DNA of 64,000 nt from Chiridota heheva (lineage: Eukaryota > Echinodermata > Holothuroidea > Apodida > Chiridotidae), in contig JAIGNY010003294.1 in assembly GCA_020152595.1 (NCBI GenBank), positions 949,253-1,013,252 on the forward strand. The letters run 5' to 3'. A program made the translations under genes and the position numbers. Below the pieces are notes generated by a model. The model did no database searches. It was not told the DNA's origin and worked only from the letters and a program-made list of their open reading frames with translations. Positions 34,901 to 40,350 of the stretch are shown in pieces. Within the stretch, counting starts at the first letter, position 1. Each line of letters begins with the position of its first letter.

Positions 34901-36544
34901 AAAACCACCAGATTCTATTCTGCTGCTAAATGTTGATTGAGGGTATGATTGAGATTTAAAACCTCTTCATCATATTCACCCTCTCCCATTCAAATAACGT
35001 TGGTGAAATATTGAAAAGCAATAAGTTAACATAAGGAAATTCATTGGTTTTCCTGTGTCGATGTCACAAAATTTTAATAAAATTTGCATAATTTATTATG
35101 CCTTAAAATTTAAAATGCTGTAAAATGATCCATTTTTAGCCAATTTTGATGATTTTTTTTAAGTTTATAGCGTATTTTCTTCCATTCGTGATCAAGTTGT
35201 TGCTACCTGTCCACATATAGAACTTTAAGCAATTAAGCATTCCTCCTTTTGCAAGCATATTTCTTGTTTTACAGCAATGGCGTTGGTAACACAGGAGTGG
35301 TTTGCTCTGTGATAAACTGTCTTCTGCAGCTGAGAGAGAGGCAATCAGCCAATGTCTTCAACATCATCAAGTCTTTAAGGAGAAAACAGCCTCTCCTTGT
35401 GCAAACTCAAGTAAGTCATTCTAAAGACGTAGTTCCTCAGACTCAGCAGAGTGATTTTTGACCATGTGATGTAGAATTTCCTTTTACACATCTTTCGAAT
35501 AATCTTTAATCGTAAAACCTGCCAAACCAGTCAGGAGCACAGCAAATACAGACCTATTCCTAGGAAAGTGTAATTACAGTAAATGCGCTACTGCTATTGG
35601 TGTATATATATCACCTGACAACAACACCACCCAGATTAATATGCAAATAATGGACTACACATACCCACATGAAATCATGATTGCGATTGTTGCAAGCTTA
35701 GCAGTCTACTATATGCGCCTATCATGCACTCAGTGAAAAGGGTAAAATATGTAATCTTCTAAATGTAAAAGGATAAATATTATGTAATCTTCTAAATATA
35801 AAGGGATAAAACTTGATATAATCTTGTAAATAATTTGGAAAATCTTGATGTAATCCTCTAAAATTGGGGAAAATTCTATTTCATTTTCTAGGTAGGTTTT
35901 GAAGGGAGTTATGTTTAAGGATGCAAAGTCCTTCATAGTTCTTATTTTATATAATAGAATTGAAAATAACAAATAACATATGTTCTAATGTTGTGATAGT
36001 GATTTAATAAATGAGTAGGCGGGGCTTACTGACAAATTCTTGAAATATAAATGAGCAATCATTTTTGCATCATACTTTGCTATGATAATGTTGTTAATTA
36101 TTGTGCAAATGCTAATGTTGTCAACATATTTATTGATCTGAATAGTGGGTGTGGTTTATGAATGAATATCCTGGAACAAATATTTCATGACAAGCAATGA
36201 CATGACAGTAAATACAAATTTTGCAAATCACTCAGCTTATGAAAAAGAAGCATCGGAACCACAAAACCTTTTGGTTCTTCCAATTAGATATAAAGAAACT
36301 TTCATAAATGGAACTCTGCGGCAAGAGCATTACCGTTCATTTAAAAAAAAATCCAGAATATTAGAAAATGAATTTAAAAGAAAATTCCAGAGAGGGAACT
36401 GCAAACTCATTACCATTCATGTTTAATCTTTTCCTAAATATTATTATTTTTTTTATTTTGTTTGCATTTCAGGGTGAATATGAACTGATTCACAAGCTGA
36501 TCCACCTGTACCTGAGTCGATTAGAGGCAACAGTAGATGTGTGA
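470..36544 (+). CDS. Receptor-type protein tyrosine phosphatase, tandem PTP domains (3' part of gene, 13 exons)
   Basis: The visible exons encode most of a tandem PTP cytoplasmic region; ectodomain, transmembrane segment and the start of D1 lie upstream of base 1. D1 carries [34 protein letters not shown] and QTPIQY, the normal motif order of an active classical PTP that dephosphorylates phosphotyrosine proteins. D2 carries DRFRPKL, KCAQYWP, WPS in place of WPD, HCINGVGNTG in place of HCxxGxGRTG, and QTQGEY in place of QTxxQY, so it should be catalytically dead. Splice sites are GT/AG and reading phases match across all 12 introns, provided one extra base in exon 6895-6993 is discounted. Total coding length is then 1512 nt including the stop. 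The exact RPTP subfamily was not determined. Membrane location is inferred from the tandem-domain architecture. Confidence 0.93.
520..800. repeat. 19-bp minisatellite
   Basis: About 14 head-to-tail copies of a 19-base unit resembling TTTCATCCAAGTGTTTTGA, with a few single-base variants (TTTGG for TTTTG). It begins just inside the intron after exon 470-506. Confidence 0.95.
801..1475. other. Intron, no feature seen
   Basis: AT-rich sequence passing into a pyrimidine-rich CCCCTTCTCCC stretch from about 1350. No coding or repeat-family signal beyond low complexity. Confidence 0.4.
1476..1932. repeat. 20-22-bp C-rich minisatellite
   Basis: Roughly 20 copies of a unit like CCCTGCCCATGTCCTCTACG, mostly 22 bases with 20-21-base variants. 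Because 22 is not a multiple of three, all + frames stay open and give periodic Pro/Cys-rich translations; these are not genes. Confidence 0.93.
1933..2905. other. Intron, no feature seen
   Basis: Unique-looking AT-rich sequence with short chance open frames only. Confidence 0.4.
2906..3033. repeat. CCTCCCC/CCTTTTCC polypyrimidine tract
   Basis: About 125 bases almost entirely C and T on the + strand. Such a purine/pyrimidine asymmetric tract with mirror-like units could form triplex DNA. Confidence 0.9.
3034..3954. other. Intron with a duplicated GTGAATCTTGAC block
   Basis: Bases about 3034-3130 and 3668-3795 share degenerate GGTGAATCTTGACCTAAA-type phrases with T-runs. The rest (3140-3660) shows nothing recognisable. 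Confidence 0.4.
3955..4577 (+). mobile_element. P-like DNA element remnant with THAP domain (copy 1)
   Basis: About 620 bases recur in reverse orientation at 18158-18755 and 61480-62122. Inside, about 4158-4265 translates to [18 protein letters not shown] followed by MNCSEHF, and just upstream to CCAIGC. Together these make the C2CH pattern of a THAP zinc finger, the DNA-binding domain of P-type transposases. A stop and a frameshift break the finger, and no transposase catalytic part follows, so this is a non-autonomous or decayed copy. End positions come from where similarity among the three copies stops. Confidence 0.75.
4782..4912. repeat. (TA)n microsatellite
   Basis: Interrupted TA dinucleotide run of about 130 bases with a few G and TT interruptions. 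Confidence 0.95.
5286..5346. repeat. 21-bp tandem triplication
   Basis: Three copies of a unit like TATGTTCCCTATATTTTATTG. Confidence 0.9.
5424..5783. mobile_element. piggyBac-like composite MITE (copy 1)
   Basis: Two sub-elements of about 105 bases (5424-5530 and 5675-5783) each start CCCTTAMTCTRCCAC and end near GGTAGAGTAAGGGTT, so each has inverted termini. About 145 bases of spacer separate them. TTAA borders occur at 5675-5678 and at the right end. The CCC start and TTAA target fit the piggyBac superfamily. The whole ~355-bp block recurs inverted at 12444-12795. Confidence 0.8.
6208..6742. mobile_element. Foldback element with ~190-bp inverted arms
   Basis: The left arm (about 6208-6395) and right arm (about 6545-6742) are reverse complements with modest divergence. 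For example, TGTGATGTCATAAAGG on the left pairs with CCTTTATGACATCACA on the right. The loop is about 150 bases. There is no coding capacity. It ends about 150 bases before exon 6895. Confidence 0.85.
6895..6993 (+). CDS. RPTP exon, D1 WRMIW motif, with apparent +1 frameshift
   Basis: It begins [16 protein letters not shown] in the frame set by the previous exon. The last part reads [12 protein letters not shown] only in the next frame, and only that frame ends in phase 0, as the next exon requires. At 99 nt the exon is one base longer than the 98 expected. The surplus base lies within about 6942-6957 (AAG AAA G GTT GTC). It could be an assembly error, a disabling allele, or a real frameshift. 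Donor is AAG/gtagag. Confidence 0.85.
7638..7928. repeat. Degenerate TGAT/TGGG tetranucleotide repeat
   Basis: About 290 bases dominated by TGATTGATTGGGTGATTGA-like phrases, close upstream of exon 7988-8113. Confidence 0.92.
7988..8113 (+). CDS. RPTP exon, D1 KCxQYW segment
   Basis: Encodes [16 protein letters not shown] at its start, the classical KCxxYW region of the PTP fold. Acceptor ctcccag, donor gtgaga, phase 0 both sides, 126 nt. The D2 counterpart at 26995-27120 is also 126 nt and phase 0. Confidence 0.92.
8114..9165. other. Intron, no feature seen
   Basis: AT-rich intron sequence. Open frames around 8380-8790 are low-complexity and lack family signatures. Confidence 0.4.
9170..11880 (+). 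mobile_element. RNase H-bearing non-LTR retrotransposon, internally deleted copy (copy A)
   Basis: It aligns over both ends with the fuller copy at 27480-32990. The 5' leader and a Gag-like ORF starting near 9431 (MTKRFCLDL) are present. At about 10395 the sequence jumps to the RT thumb/RNase H part ([17 protein letters not shown]), so the endonuclease and polymerase core are gone (about 2.7 kb missing). RNase H follows at about 10940-11300 (IYTNGSK, where YTDGSK is usual). The 3' end stops about 100 bases short of the family's CAAA-rich tail. Frameshifts are frequent. It is dead. Confidence 0.88.
9431..10135 (+). pseudogene. Gag-like ORF1 remnant of copy A
   Basis: Fragments in different frames match ORF1 of the copy at 27747-28499. 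They begin MTKRFCLDL, include [20 protein letters not shown], and near the end keep zinc-knuckle pieces such as [14 protein letters not shown]. Several frameshifts make it non-functional. Confidence 0.8.
11881..12443. other. Intron, no feature seen
   Basis: AT-rich sequence with no recognisable element. Confidence 0.4.
12444..12795. mobile_element. piggyBac-like composite MITE (copy 2, inverted relative to copy 1)
   Basis: Sub-elements 12444-12552 and 12688-12795 start TTAACCCTTACWCTACCAGC and end GGTAKAGTAARRGTT. The first is bordered by TTAA on both sides. The spacer between them is the reverse complement of the spacer in the copy at 5424-5783. Confidence 0.82.
12836..12945. repeat. ATCA-type tetranucleotide repeat
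   Basis: Degenerate CAATCAATCAGTCAGTC repeats, upstream of exon 13110-13264. Confidence 0.85.
13110..13264 (+). CDS. RPTP exon, D1 WPD loop and catalytic cysteine
   Basis: Encodes [16 protein letters not shown], with the general-acid Asp of the WPD loop, and ends in VLIHC plus two bases of Ser, so the intron splits the P-loop. Acceptor ttttag, donor gtaagt, 155 nt, phase 0 in and phase 2 out, identical in length and phase to D2 exon 33166-33320. Confidence 0.95.
13860..14170. repeat. Polypurine GGAAAA/GAAAGAAGG tract
   Basis: About 300 bases nearly all A and G on the + strand. Long open frames on both strands are Lys/Arg/Glu-rich or Ser/Phe/Pro-rich by composition only. Confidence 0.92.
14392..14527 (+). 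CDS. RPTP exon, D1 P-loop AGAGRTG
   Basis: With the previous exon it forms [10 protein letters not shown], the HCx5R signature with the catalytic Cys and phosphate-binding Arg intact. It continues [10 protein letters not shown] and ends MVQTP, the start of the Gln loop. 136 nt, phase 2 in, phase 0 out, the same as D2 exon 35275-35410. Confidence 0.96.
14528..15165. other. Intron with a tRNA-like fragment
   Basis: Around 14960-15030, read on the minus strand, there is GGTTTGAGTCC-like B-box sequence after GTGAGCTAACAACTGAG, suggesting a decayed tRNA-derived SINE. Nothing else is seen. Confidence 0.4.
15166..15792. repeat. 78-bp tandem repeat (~8 copies)
   Basis: Unit length 78 (occasionally 79) with core GACTCCCTCTGTACGGGACA and CCCCAGCAAGCTGTACTGAT. 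Since 78 is a multiple of three, a minus-strand frame stays open and gives a 26-residue repeating translation with [10 protein letters not shown]; no start signal or domain supports a protein. It lies in the intron between D1 exons 14392 and 16992. Confidence 0.93.
15835..15915 (-). repeat. tRNA-like SINE fragment
   Basis: The minus strand reads TTGTTGATAGAATGCTTAC then GCTGGGTTCAATTCCCTAT, resembling the A and B boxes of a tRNA-derived SINE. The acceptor stem does not pair convincingly. Confidence 0.4.
15916..16563. other. Intron, no feature seen
   Basis: No recognisable element or coding sequence. Confidence 0.4.
16567..16828. repeat. 43-bp minisatellite (~6 copies)
   Basis: Six near-identical copies of a 43-base unit containing TGGTAGCCTCCATAGCAGTG and CAATTCTTTGGCAATACAAG. 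Confidence 0.95.
16992..17141 (+). CDS. RPTP exon, D1 C-terminal helices
   Basis: Encodes [19 protein letters not shown] onward, the QYxFxHxA helix following the Gln loop, whose conserved Gln is retained, then the linker toward D2. 150 nt, phase 0 both sides; acceptor ttttag, donor gtaata. A 43-bp minisatellite lies about 160 bases upstream. Confidence 0.93.
17142..18155. other. Intron, no feature seen
   Basis: AT-rich. Short frames around 17700-18010 show no family signature. Confidence 0.4.
18158..18755 (-). mobile_element. P-like THAP element remnant (copy 2)
   Basis: Reverse-complement counterpart of 3955-4577 and same-orientation counterpart of 61480-62122. The minus strand keeps the tail of the THAP region (about 18480-18560) in decayed form. 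It ends about 80 bases before exon 18837. The outer edges carry weakly related ends, AGRGAMTTCAT and AAGGGTGTTTCAG. Confidence 0.72.
18837..18936 (+). CDS. RPTP exon, D1-D2 linker
   Basis: Encodes [19 protein letters not shown] and ends NRFPDIIP, the NRxPDI/L motif near the start of D2. 100 nt, phase 0 in, phase 1 out. Acceptor ctgaag is weakly pyrimidine-rich; donor is gtaagt. A 5'-truncated retrotransposon begins about 35 bases after the donor. Confidence 0.88.
18970..19632 (+). mobile_element. RNase H non-LTR retrotransposon, 5'-truncated (copy B)
   Basis: It starts abruptly within the RNase H C terminus ([20 protein letters not shown]) and continues through [20 protein letters not shown] to the family 3' UTR and a CAAACAAACAAA tail. 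This is the structure expected of target-primed reverse transcription that stopped early. Same strand as the host gene. It begins about 35 bases downstream of the donor at 18937. Confidence 0.9.
19745..20000. repeat. 34-bp minisatellite (~8 copies)
   Basis: Unit of 34 bases with GGACGGGAAGTGAATGAACA and ACTTGGATTTGACA; one copy is shortened. Confidence 0.95.
20235..20310 (-). repeat. tRNA-derived SINE head
   Basis: The minus strand reads TAACTCAGTTGGTAGAGCAC (A-box-like) and GGTCGAGTCCC (B-box-like) at the right spacing for a tRNA, but the acceptor stem is poor. More likely a SINE or tRNA pseudogene than a functional tRNA. Confidence 0.6.
20311..21990. other. Intron, no feature seen
   Basis: AT-rich with no recognisable element. 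Open frames near 21220-21840 lack signatures. Confidence 0.4.
22740..23580 (+). mobile_element. CR1/L2-like retrotransposon 3' fragment nested in the satellite repeat
   Basis: Translation near 23035-23300 gives [48 protein letters not shown], the conserved C terminus of CR1/L2 reverse transcriptase ORFs. The 3' UTR ends GCTCTATAAATATGTTATAA plus AATAATAA, typical of this group. The surrounding monomer resumes at about 23585. Confidence 0.88.
23303..23470. repeat. ~75-bp-arm perfect-looking hairpin
   Basis: Inverted arms around a spacer near 23378-23388. AAAGAGATATGTCTTTAGTC on the left faces GACTAAAGATATTTC on the right, and both outer ends read through TATAACTTATATG/CATATAAGTTATA to TTAAACAAAA/TTTTGTTTAA. 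It directly follows the stop of the CR1-like ORF fragment. Confidence 0.85.
24610..24885 (+). mobile_element. Non-LTR retrotransposon C-terminal RT fragment
   Basis: The frame beginning near 24627 gives [29 protein letters not shown], stop, [17 protein letters not shown] and [19 protein letters not shown]. This is the well-known RRxRWxGHVxR...GRPxxRWxDDI tail of non-LTR RT ORFs, with the Arg of GRP mutated to a stop. The clade was not resolved. Confidence 0.85.
25103..25179 (+). CDS. RPTP exon, D2 start
   Basis: Encodes [20 protein letters not shown] then CASFLN, aligning with the DRxR...YINASFI segment of PTP domains. In D2 the Asn of NASF has become Cys. 77 nt, phase 1 in, phase 0 out. Confidence 0.9.
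25196..25556. mobile_element. TIR MITE (copy 1)
   Basis: It starts AAAGGAACACTCTGAC, and its right end is the reverse complement of AAAGGAGCACTGGACCAAAA. The internal block GTGAGGGCGCTCATTTTTGC through GTTGCGTGCTAGAT-type sequence is shared with 26182-26413. Non-coding, 15-135 bases after the D2 exon at 25103. Confidence 0.78.
25934..25970. repeat. Poly-T tract
   Basis: About 30 T residues on the + strand within the intron between exons 25103 and 26669. Confidence 0.85.
26182..26413. mobile_element. TIR MITE (copy 2)
   Basis: The left end AAAGGAGCTATAGACCGAAA AGTGAGGGCG pairs with the right end, whose reverse complement is AAAGAAGCACTAGACTGAAA AGTGAGGGCG, giving about 30-base terminal inverted repeats. 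About 230 bases, non-coding. Confidence 0.85.
26669..26812 (+). CDS. RPTP exon, D2 substrate-region counterpart
   Basis: Encodes [20 protein letters not shown] then [19 protein letters not shown], aligned with GYxxxxxFIxxQGPxxxTxxDFWRMIW. D2 keeps the layout but lost the Gly of QGP and the Trp pair. 144 nt, phase 0 both sides. Confidence 0.92.
26925..26984. repeat. ATCA tetranucleotide repeat at acceptor
   Basis: CAATCAATGTATCAATCA-type run ending about ten bases before exon 26995. Confidence 0.85.
26995..27120 (+). CDS. RPTP exon, D2 KCAQYWP segment
   Basis: Encodes [18 protein letters not shown], a hallmark of RPTP D2. 126 nt, phase 0 both sides, matching D1 exon 7988-8113. A run of ATCA-type repeats sits directly against the acceptor. 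Confidence 0.94.
27163..27258 (+). repeat. tRNA-like SINE fragment
   Basis: GTGGTCCAGCGGTCATAGCA resembles an A box and AGCTTCAAACCCTGGTGG a B box. A short internal duplication of GAGGTCCCAG is present. Not a convincing functional tRNA. Confidence 0.5.
27747..28499 (+). CDS. Gag-like ORF1 of copy C, three zinc knuckles
   Basis: Intact 250-residue frame starting [14 protein letters not shown]. Near the C terminus it has [15 protein letters not shown], then [14 protein letters not shown] (both C-x2-C-x4-H-x4-C), then [12 protein letters not shown] followed by a later Cys. Such proteins bind the element RNA to form the RNP. The N-terminal two-thirds fits the RRM-like Gag of this group but shows no short diagnostic motif. 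No frameshift inside. It could still be translated if transcribed. Confidence 0.88.
   Translation: MTKRFCLDLDLDPPSSPRDPPTTTVNHYSAPIPKILIIQATNKEDSFKKVSPFLIHKALQGLVGTLPKVSTLRSGNLLVHCTRDTQATTLLNTKILANTGIDVTVTPHRSLNYSKGVVRSRDLAYLNDEDLVNELPSQNFTEARRLVFKRDGAETPTNTIFLTFSTSSLPSHITAGYLRIPVTPYIPNPLCCHKCQRYGHGKNSCRSQARCGNCGALDHDITSCTSTPHCTNCSGTHPANHPSFSKDCPT
29120..32777 (+). pseudogene. Pol-like ORF2 of copy C: APE endonuclease, RT, RNase H (frameshifted)
   Basis: Endonuclease, about 29125-29780: [54 protein letters not shown], about 30420-31150: [42 protein letters not shown]. RNase H, about 31980-32340: IYTEGSK (first Asp now Glu), [32 protein letters not shown]. Frame changes are visible near 29150 (start of EN), around 30200, 30590, 31020 (GVPQ/SILSP junction), 31520 and 31900. 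The protein reverse-transcribes and integrates its own RNA in intact relatives; this copy cannot. Confidence 0.9.
33166..33320 (+). CDS. RPTP exon, D2 degenerate WPD loop
   Basis: Encodes [20 protein letters not shown] and ends LLIHC plus two bases of the next codon. The WPD Asp is Ser, which removes the general acid. 155 nt, phase 0 in and phase 2 out, the same as D1 exon 13110-13264. Confidence 0.94.
33535..33735 (+). mobile_element. Diverged 3' part of a related RNase H non-LTR element
   Basis: Translates in pieces to [20 protein letters not shown] and other matches to the [20 protein letters not shown] segment of copy C, with several frame breaks. Its continuation appears at 34225-34365 after an inserted block. 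Confidence 0.65.
33736..34222 (+). mobile_element. THAP-domain DNA element fragment nested in a retrotransposon relic
   Basis: The frame at about 34010-34130 gives [20 protein letters not shown] and [13 protein letters not shown], the middle of a THAP zinc finger of the DPEK...WI..CGRP type, different from the P-like copies at 4158 and 61900. The preceding part (33925-34005) is frameshifted. No transposase core is seen. It may be a DNA-transposon remnant or a THAP pseudogene. Confidence 0.65.
34225..34365 (+). mobile_element. 3' UTR piece of the split non-LTR relic
   Basis: AATTTAATCTCTCTGGCTGC and TGCTGTCATGGTGTCCCTCA parallel the family 3' UTR (TCTCTCA... TGTCGTGGTGCCGTTAAG) in the other copies, completing the fragment at 33535-33735. 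Confidence 0.5.
34366..35274. other. Intron, no firm feature
   Basis: Bases about 34696-34760 start ACAGTAGAACCCGATGAACC, faintly like pogo/Tc1-type termini, but no partner end was found. The remainder is AT-rich and unassigned. Confidence 0.35.
35275..35410 (+). CDS. RPTP exon, D2 degenerate P-loop
   Basis: With the previous exon it forms HCINGVGNTG: Cys retained, phosphate-binding Arg replaced by Asn. It continues [16 protein letters not shown] and ends LLVQTQ. 136 nt, phase 2 in and phase 0 out, the same as D1 exon 14392-14527. Confidence 0.95.
35975..36285 (+). mobile_element. Satellite-bearing repeat family, short copy
   Basis: Shares GAGTAGGCGGGGCTTACTGA, the GTGGGTGTGGTTTATGAATG block and the terminal GCATCGGAACCACAAAACCT hairpin with the copies at 21995-24560 and 56130-57585. 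Only the 3' part is present. Confidence 0.75.
36473..36544 (+). CDS. RPTP terminal coding exon
   Basis: Encodes [23 protein letters not shown] and then TGA at 36542-36544. The Gln expected in QTxxQY is Glu here. The short tail after the last helix is typical of RPTP C termini. Confidence 0.93.
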   Translation, partial: GEYELIHKLIHLYLSRLEATVDV

Positions 36545-36926
36545 AGCAACAATAAACTACAACTCCTATTTTTATACTCATTGTACAGTTAAGAATTCAT
36601 ATTTCTACACTTTGTAAATATTTGAATGTATATCAAGCGCTTACCTAAGCTGAGTAAATATGACTTTCAGGGCTGCTGAGAAGATTGTGAGGAGCCAGGA
36701 CAAACTCAAATTTGGGGCCTACCCATATCAAGTCAAAATAATTAGGAGATCCTTAACTCAAAACAAATCAAGATGGTCATCAGCTATTTTTCTATCTCCC
36801 AATTTCATACTGTTGTCTCTCGGTTTTTGCTAAAAATCTCCCCCCCCCCCCTCCCCAGCAAGACTGATGACTTCCTACCGCAGCATGTCAAAATATTCAA
36901 TTTTCCCTATTCACACAATAATAATC
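36545..36926 (+). other. Probable start of 3' UTR
   Basis: Sequence after the stop codon, AT-rich and without similarity to other repeats in the window. An AATAAA lies at 36551-36556, only seven bases after the stop, so it is unlikely to be the sole polyadenylation signal. The end of the transcript cannot be placed. Confidence 0.45.
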
Positions 36927-37125
36927 GCCGCCGCCGCCGCCGAGTGAACACACAATTACAATGACGCGGTTGTCGCCTGCATATTTGGTTACGATAGTAA
37001 CAATGCTATTACGAAACGCTTAATACGTCCCGGACGAGAACACAGGTACGACGTACGGACAGACATAACATCGACAACCAAGTCAATGTCCACGGCCTTT
37101 GATAACCAGTTGTGGTGCACTGGCA
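36927..37125. repeat. Dispersed ~195-bp repeat (copy 1)
   Basis: From GAGTGAACACACAATTACAA to CCAGTTGTGGTGCACTGGC it matches 62119-62320 at high identity. A (GCC)n run of about 16 bases starts it. It contains palindromic CGTACGACGTACG-like sequence. Confidence 0.85.
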
Positions 37126-37135
37126 TGTCTATCCA

Positions 37136-37200
37136 ACCCAGGCTTGAACCAGGGCCTCGTGGTTTGTAGACAGGTATGGTATGATAACCGCTACACCACA
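37136..37200 (-). repeat. tRNA(Val)-like pseudogene or SINE head
   Basis: The minus strand reads TGTGGTGTAGCGGTTATCA, an A box, then GCCCTGGTTCAAGCCTGGG, a B box with a partial T stem. The anticodon arm is irregular and the acceptor stem does not pair, so a working tRNA is unlikely. Confidence 0.55.
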
Positions 37201-37204
37201 GTTA

Positions 37205-38925
37205 GTAGATAATAATAATAGTACTTCTGTTTATATAGTGCTTTCTTACAACCACACTCACAAAATGCTTATACCTTTTGTCCAATCGTCTCACAAGCTA
37301 AAACTTTCTCAAGTCCTCAGAAATATTCTCAACTGTGCAGCCAGACCTTTTGGAAACCTTAAGTAGAGGGAGTGGAGGTATTGTATTAAGAAAGTTTGGG
37401 AGCTGAAGTATGTTTAAGATGAAACAAAGAAAGAGAAAAAACATTGGGGGCTTAATTCTCTTTAGCGTTCAAGTATCGTTAGATGTGAGGGAAACATCGT
37501 TATAAAATTTGGCGGTACAATCTTTTTGGTTTTGGTTGTAGTTTTCATGGGCACATGTGTATCCTTTAGGCATTTAGTAAACAAATCACTGGATAAGGTA
37601 TGATTGAAAAAGTAAGTCTTAACTGAACTGCAAAATGTACAGTCATAAATAAGTTCCTTATGTCAAGTTTTCCCTAACCCAAAGATTTGAATGCAACAAG
37701 AGTGTACTAATTTTGATTGCCTGGGGTGGGGAATGAGAGGGTTTCGCTGCCAAATGGGGGCACTGTCATAAGTGCATTGACGCTACTATTACTACTATAA
37801 GAAGAAAAGCATCTATCCAACCTGCTAAATTTAAAACTCTGGATTGTTTTTGCTGACATTCTGGCATTCTAGGTCACAATTCAGTTTTAAAACTTGCCAA
37901 TTTAATTTGGTACTCAGACGGTGTGGATAATCTACATCCTTGTCAAACTTGTTGAAGTACTTGTCTATTAATTACATGGTAAGTTTTTTTTTTCAGTCTG
38001 GATTTATAATTTGACCTTAAAAAGGATCTAGTTCAATGTTAAATTTATTTTTCTACTTTTCATTTTGTAGTCATGATAATTTGTGTATTTCAACATATTT
38101 TTTTTCCTCAGAAAAGTATTTTGAAAGAATTTGAATGTTTTACATTTAGCCTTGAAAATAGTTCAAATGACTTGGAGGCTCACGTTTTACATTATGAAAT
38201 TGAAATTTATTTTTAAAAGTCTTACTTACACAATACTGTATTTTTATATTCTTATAATTGTGAGCTAATTGGAAGATCTTTCTAGGTAAGATCTTTGGAA
38301 ATTGTAAGATCCATATTTTGGATCGATTCTGTTAAAAAATGTAACATATTCTGTTACGTGAAATAGCAACAAAAAAATGACTTCTGTTGGAAGTGTACAC
38401 TGAGAAAACGTGGGTCTGTGTCAAGATGTAATACATTAAACTTCTTTGTATCTATAATTAAAACCGTATGCAACGACCAAACATTTTCTTATATAGAATT
38501 ACTGGTTGTTCATTTTTGCAAGTGGCTTATTTTTTACATTTTGAATTTTAAGTTTGTCTTTAAGCTTAGTAAGAATAGGTTTTAGGATCAAGCACGTTTC
38601 TTGTATATAAAAGAGGACTTTGTAAGACCCAAAATGGTGAAGAAAGTACATCAGTATGTTATTCTATTTAAGATGTTCAACTTTTTAAGTTCTCTCTCAT
38701 TTGCATAGAAATAATTGGTGTCAAAAGCCTACTGTAAAAGGCTGGCACCCTTATCCTTACTTTCACTTTGCTTATGTATTTTAAAGGAAATCAATCTTAA
38801 TTTTTTTTCTTTCTTTTTTTCTTTATGTGGTAAATTTACTTAACTTGACTAGATTCTGCTTTCCTGACAAATCCCTTTGTTTTTAAGCCACAAAATGTCG
38901 TCAAAAAAAACACTAAAAATATGAA
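37205..38925. other. Downstream region, no gene seen
   Basis: It starts with a short TAATAATAATAG run next to TATATAGTGC (possible reversed CR1 tail). The rest is AT-rich unique-looking sequence that could be long 3' UTR or intergenic. Confidence 0.35.
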
Positions 38926-39125
38926 AGACTTTCAGGAACATTCGGATGTGACATCACAAATAGTCTGATTTCAGTCGTTTTTACACAATTGAGAACTTTT
39001 AAGTTAACTTAAGTATCTTCCTTACGAATGAAATATCAGGAGTAGTTTCTTTGCCATTTTGTTTTTTAAGGCCCTCTTCCTTTCAAATTTAATTTGCTTG
39101 ACCACGAAACTAATCCTGTAAAGAA
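38926..39125. mobile_element. Foldback-MITE arm (solo)
   Basis: Matches the right arm of 44985-45555 and the block at 51000-51195: shared AGTCTGATTTCAGTCGTTT, CCATTTTGTTTTTTAAG, GCTTGACCACGAAACTAATC. Confidence 0.65.
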
Positions 39126-40304
39126 CAAGTGTCACCCAGCAAATCTATGCTCATGTAAAAGCATCAAATTTTGAGTAGAATTTTTGTGAAAAAAAAGCAC
39201 ATTCTGACAGCATCATTCCTTCGAAGTGTGGATTAGGGTGTGACTCAAGTTGTAGAATTTCTCGAGAGACAGCTTTCCTTCTTTCTAGATTTTCAGGCGA
39301 AAAATGAAAAATAAATTGGAAATGAAAAACGTGTTGATTTTTAGCGCAACGAAGGTTAGGTTATAAAGTGGGAAAAATCTGTAAACTTTCTGTCTCCCGT
39401 TTTTGAAATGTATCTAGTCAAAGAGGTTTTTGGTTTAGAAACTTCTGAAATTTGGCTGTCATGAAGAGCATGAAATTATCTTGTGAGGGTGTATTTTGTT
39501 TTGTGATTTATGATTGTTATCATGAGATAATGGTCATTTTCATTTAATACATTTTTGATATTTGTACTGAAGATGTCCATTTTTGCATAATTAATTGCCT
39601 ACAGTTGAGTACACACCAAGGAAGTGCCGCTTTGTTCACACTTCAGTGCACAAGTTCCCCTGTTGTGGGTCGAGCATGGAATACTACTCCTCTTCATCAC
39701 CCTCACTCATTATCTTTGTGTGGGTGCACTTGTCTTCATTGTTGCAATAGGTAGTGAATATACAAGCTAGTTTGGGACACTTTTGTTCTTTGAGTTTAAA
39801 TTTTGATTTAAATTTCTTCTGAAAGGGTGAGGGACTTGAAGCTTTATTCTGGGAATTTGGGGGAAGGACCTCCCCCTCCCCCTCCCTCCCTCCCAAGCCA
39901 AGCAGTGTAAAATTATCTTTCAGCTAAGACAATTTAACAACACAAATTAAAACCCAAACTAAATAGTAAGAGATATCTTGTTAATTATTCTATGAATTAT
40001 GAAAATATTTCTTTTATAAAGATTGTTGGAAGGGGGCCTGAAGTGTACTTCCTTGGATTCCATTGGCAAAGTCCCCTGTAGTTCTATGGATTTTTCCTTT
40101 TCTTTAGGAAAGTAAACCACTTTTATCTATCAAAAATAGAAAAATTGCATGCTAAATAGTCAGAGCAGTATTGTTGATAATATGAAAGATTTTTTTTTTT
40201 AAATCAGAAAAAGTGTTTGGAGGGGATAAAGTATACTTCCTTAGAACCAGGGGAACATGTCCCCTAAAGTTCCATGGATTTTTATTTTCTGGAGGGAAAT
40301 AAAA

Positions 40305-40350
<46 letters not shown>

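Noticed and set aside
36551-36556. AATAAA as the RPTP polyadenylation signal
   Set aside because: It is only seven bases after the stop codon; a longer 3' UTR is more plausible.
37136-37200. Functional tRNA gene
   Set aside because: A and B boxes are recognisable, but the acceptor stem does not pair and the anticodon arm is irregular; SINE head or pseudogene is likelier. The same applies to 15835, 20235 and 27163.
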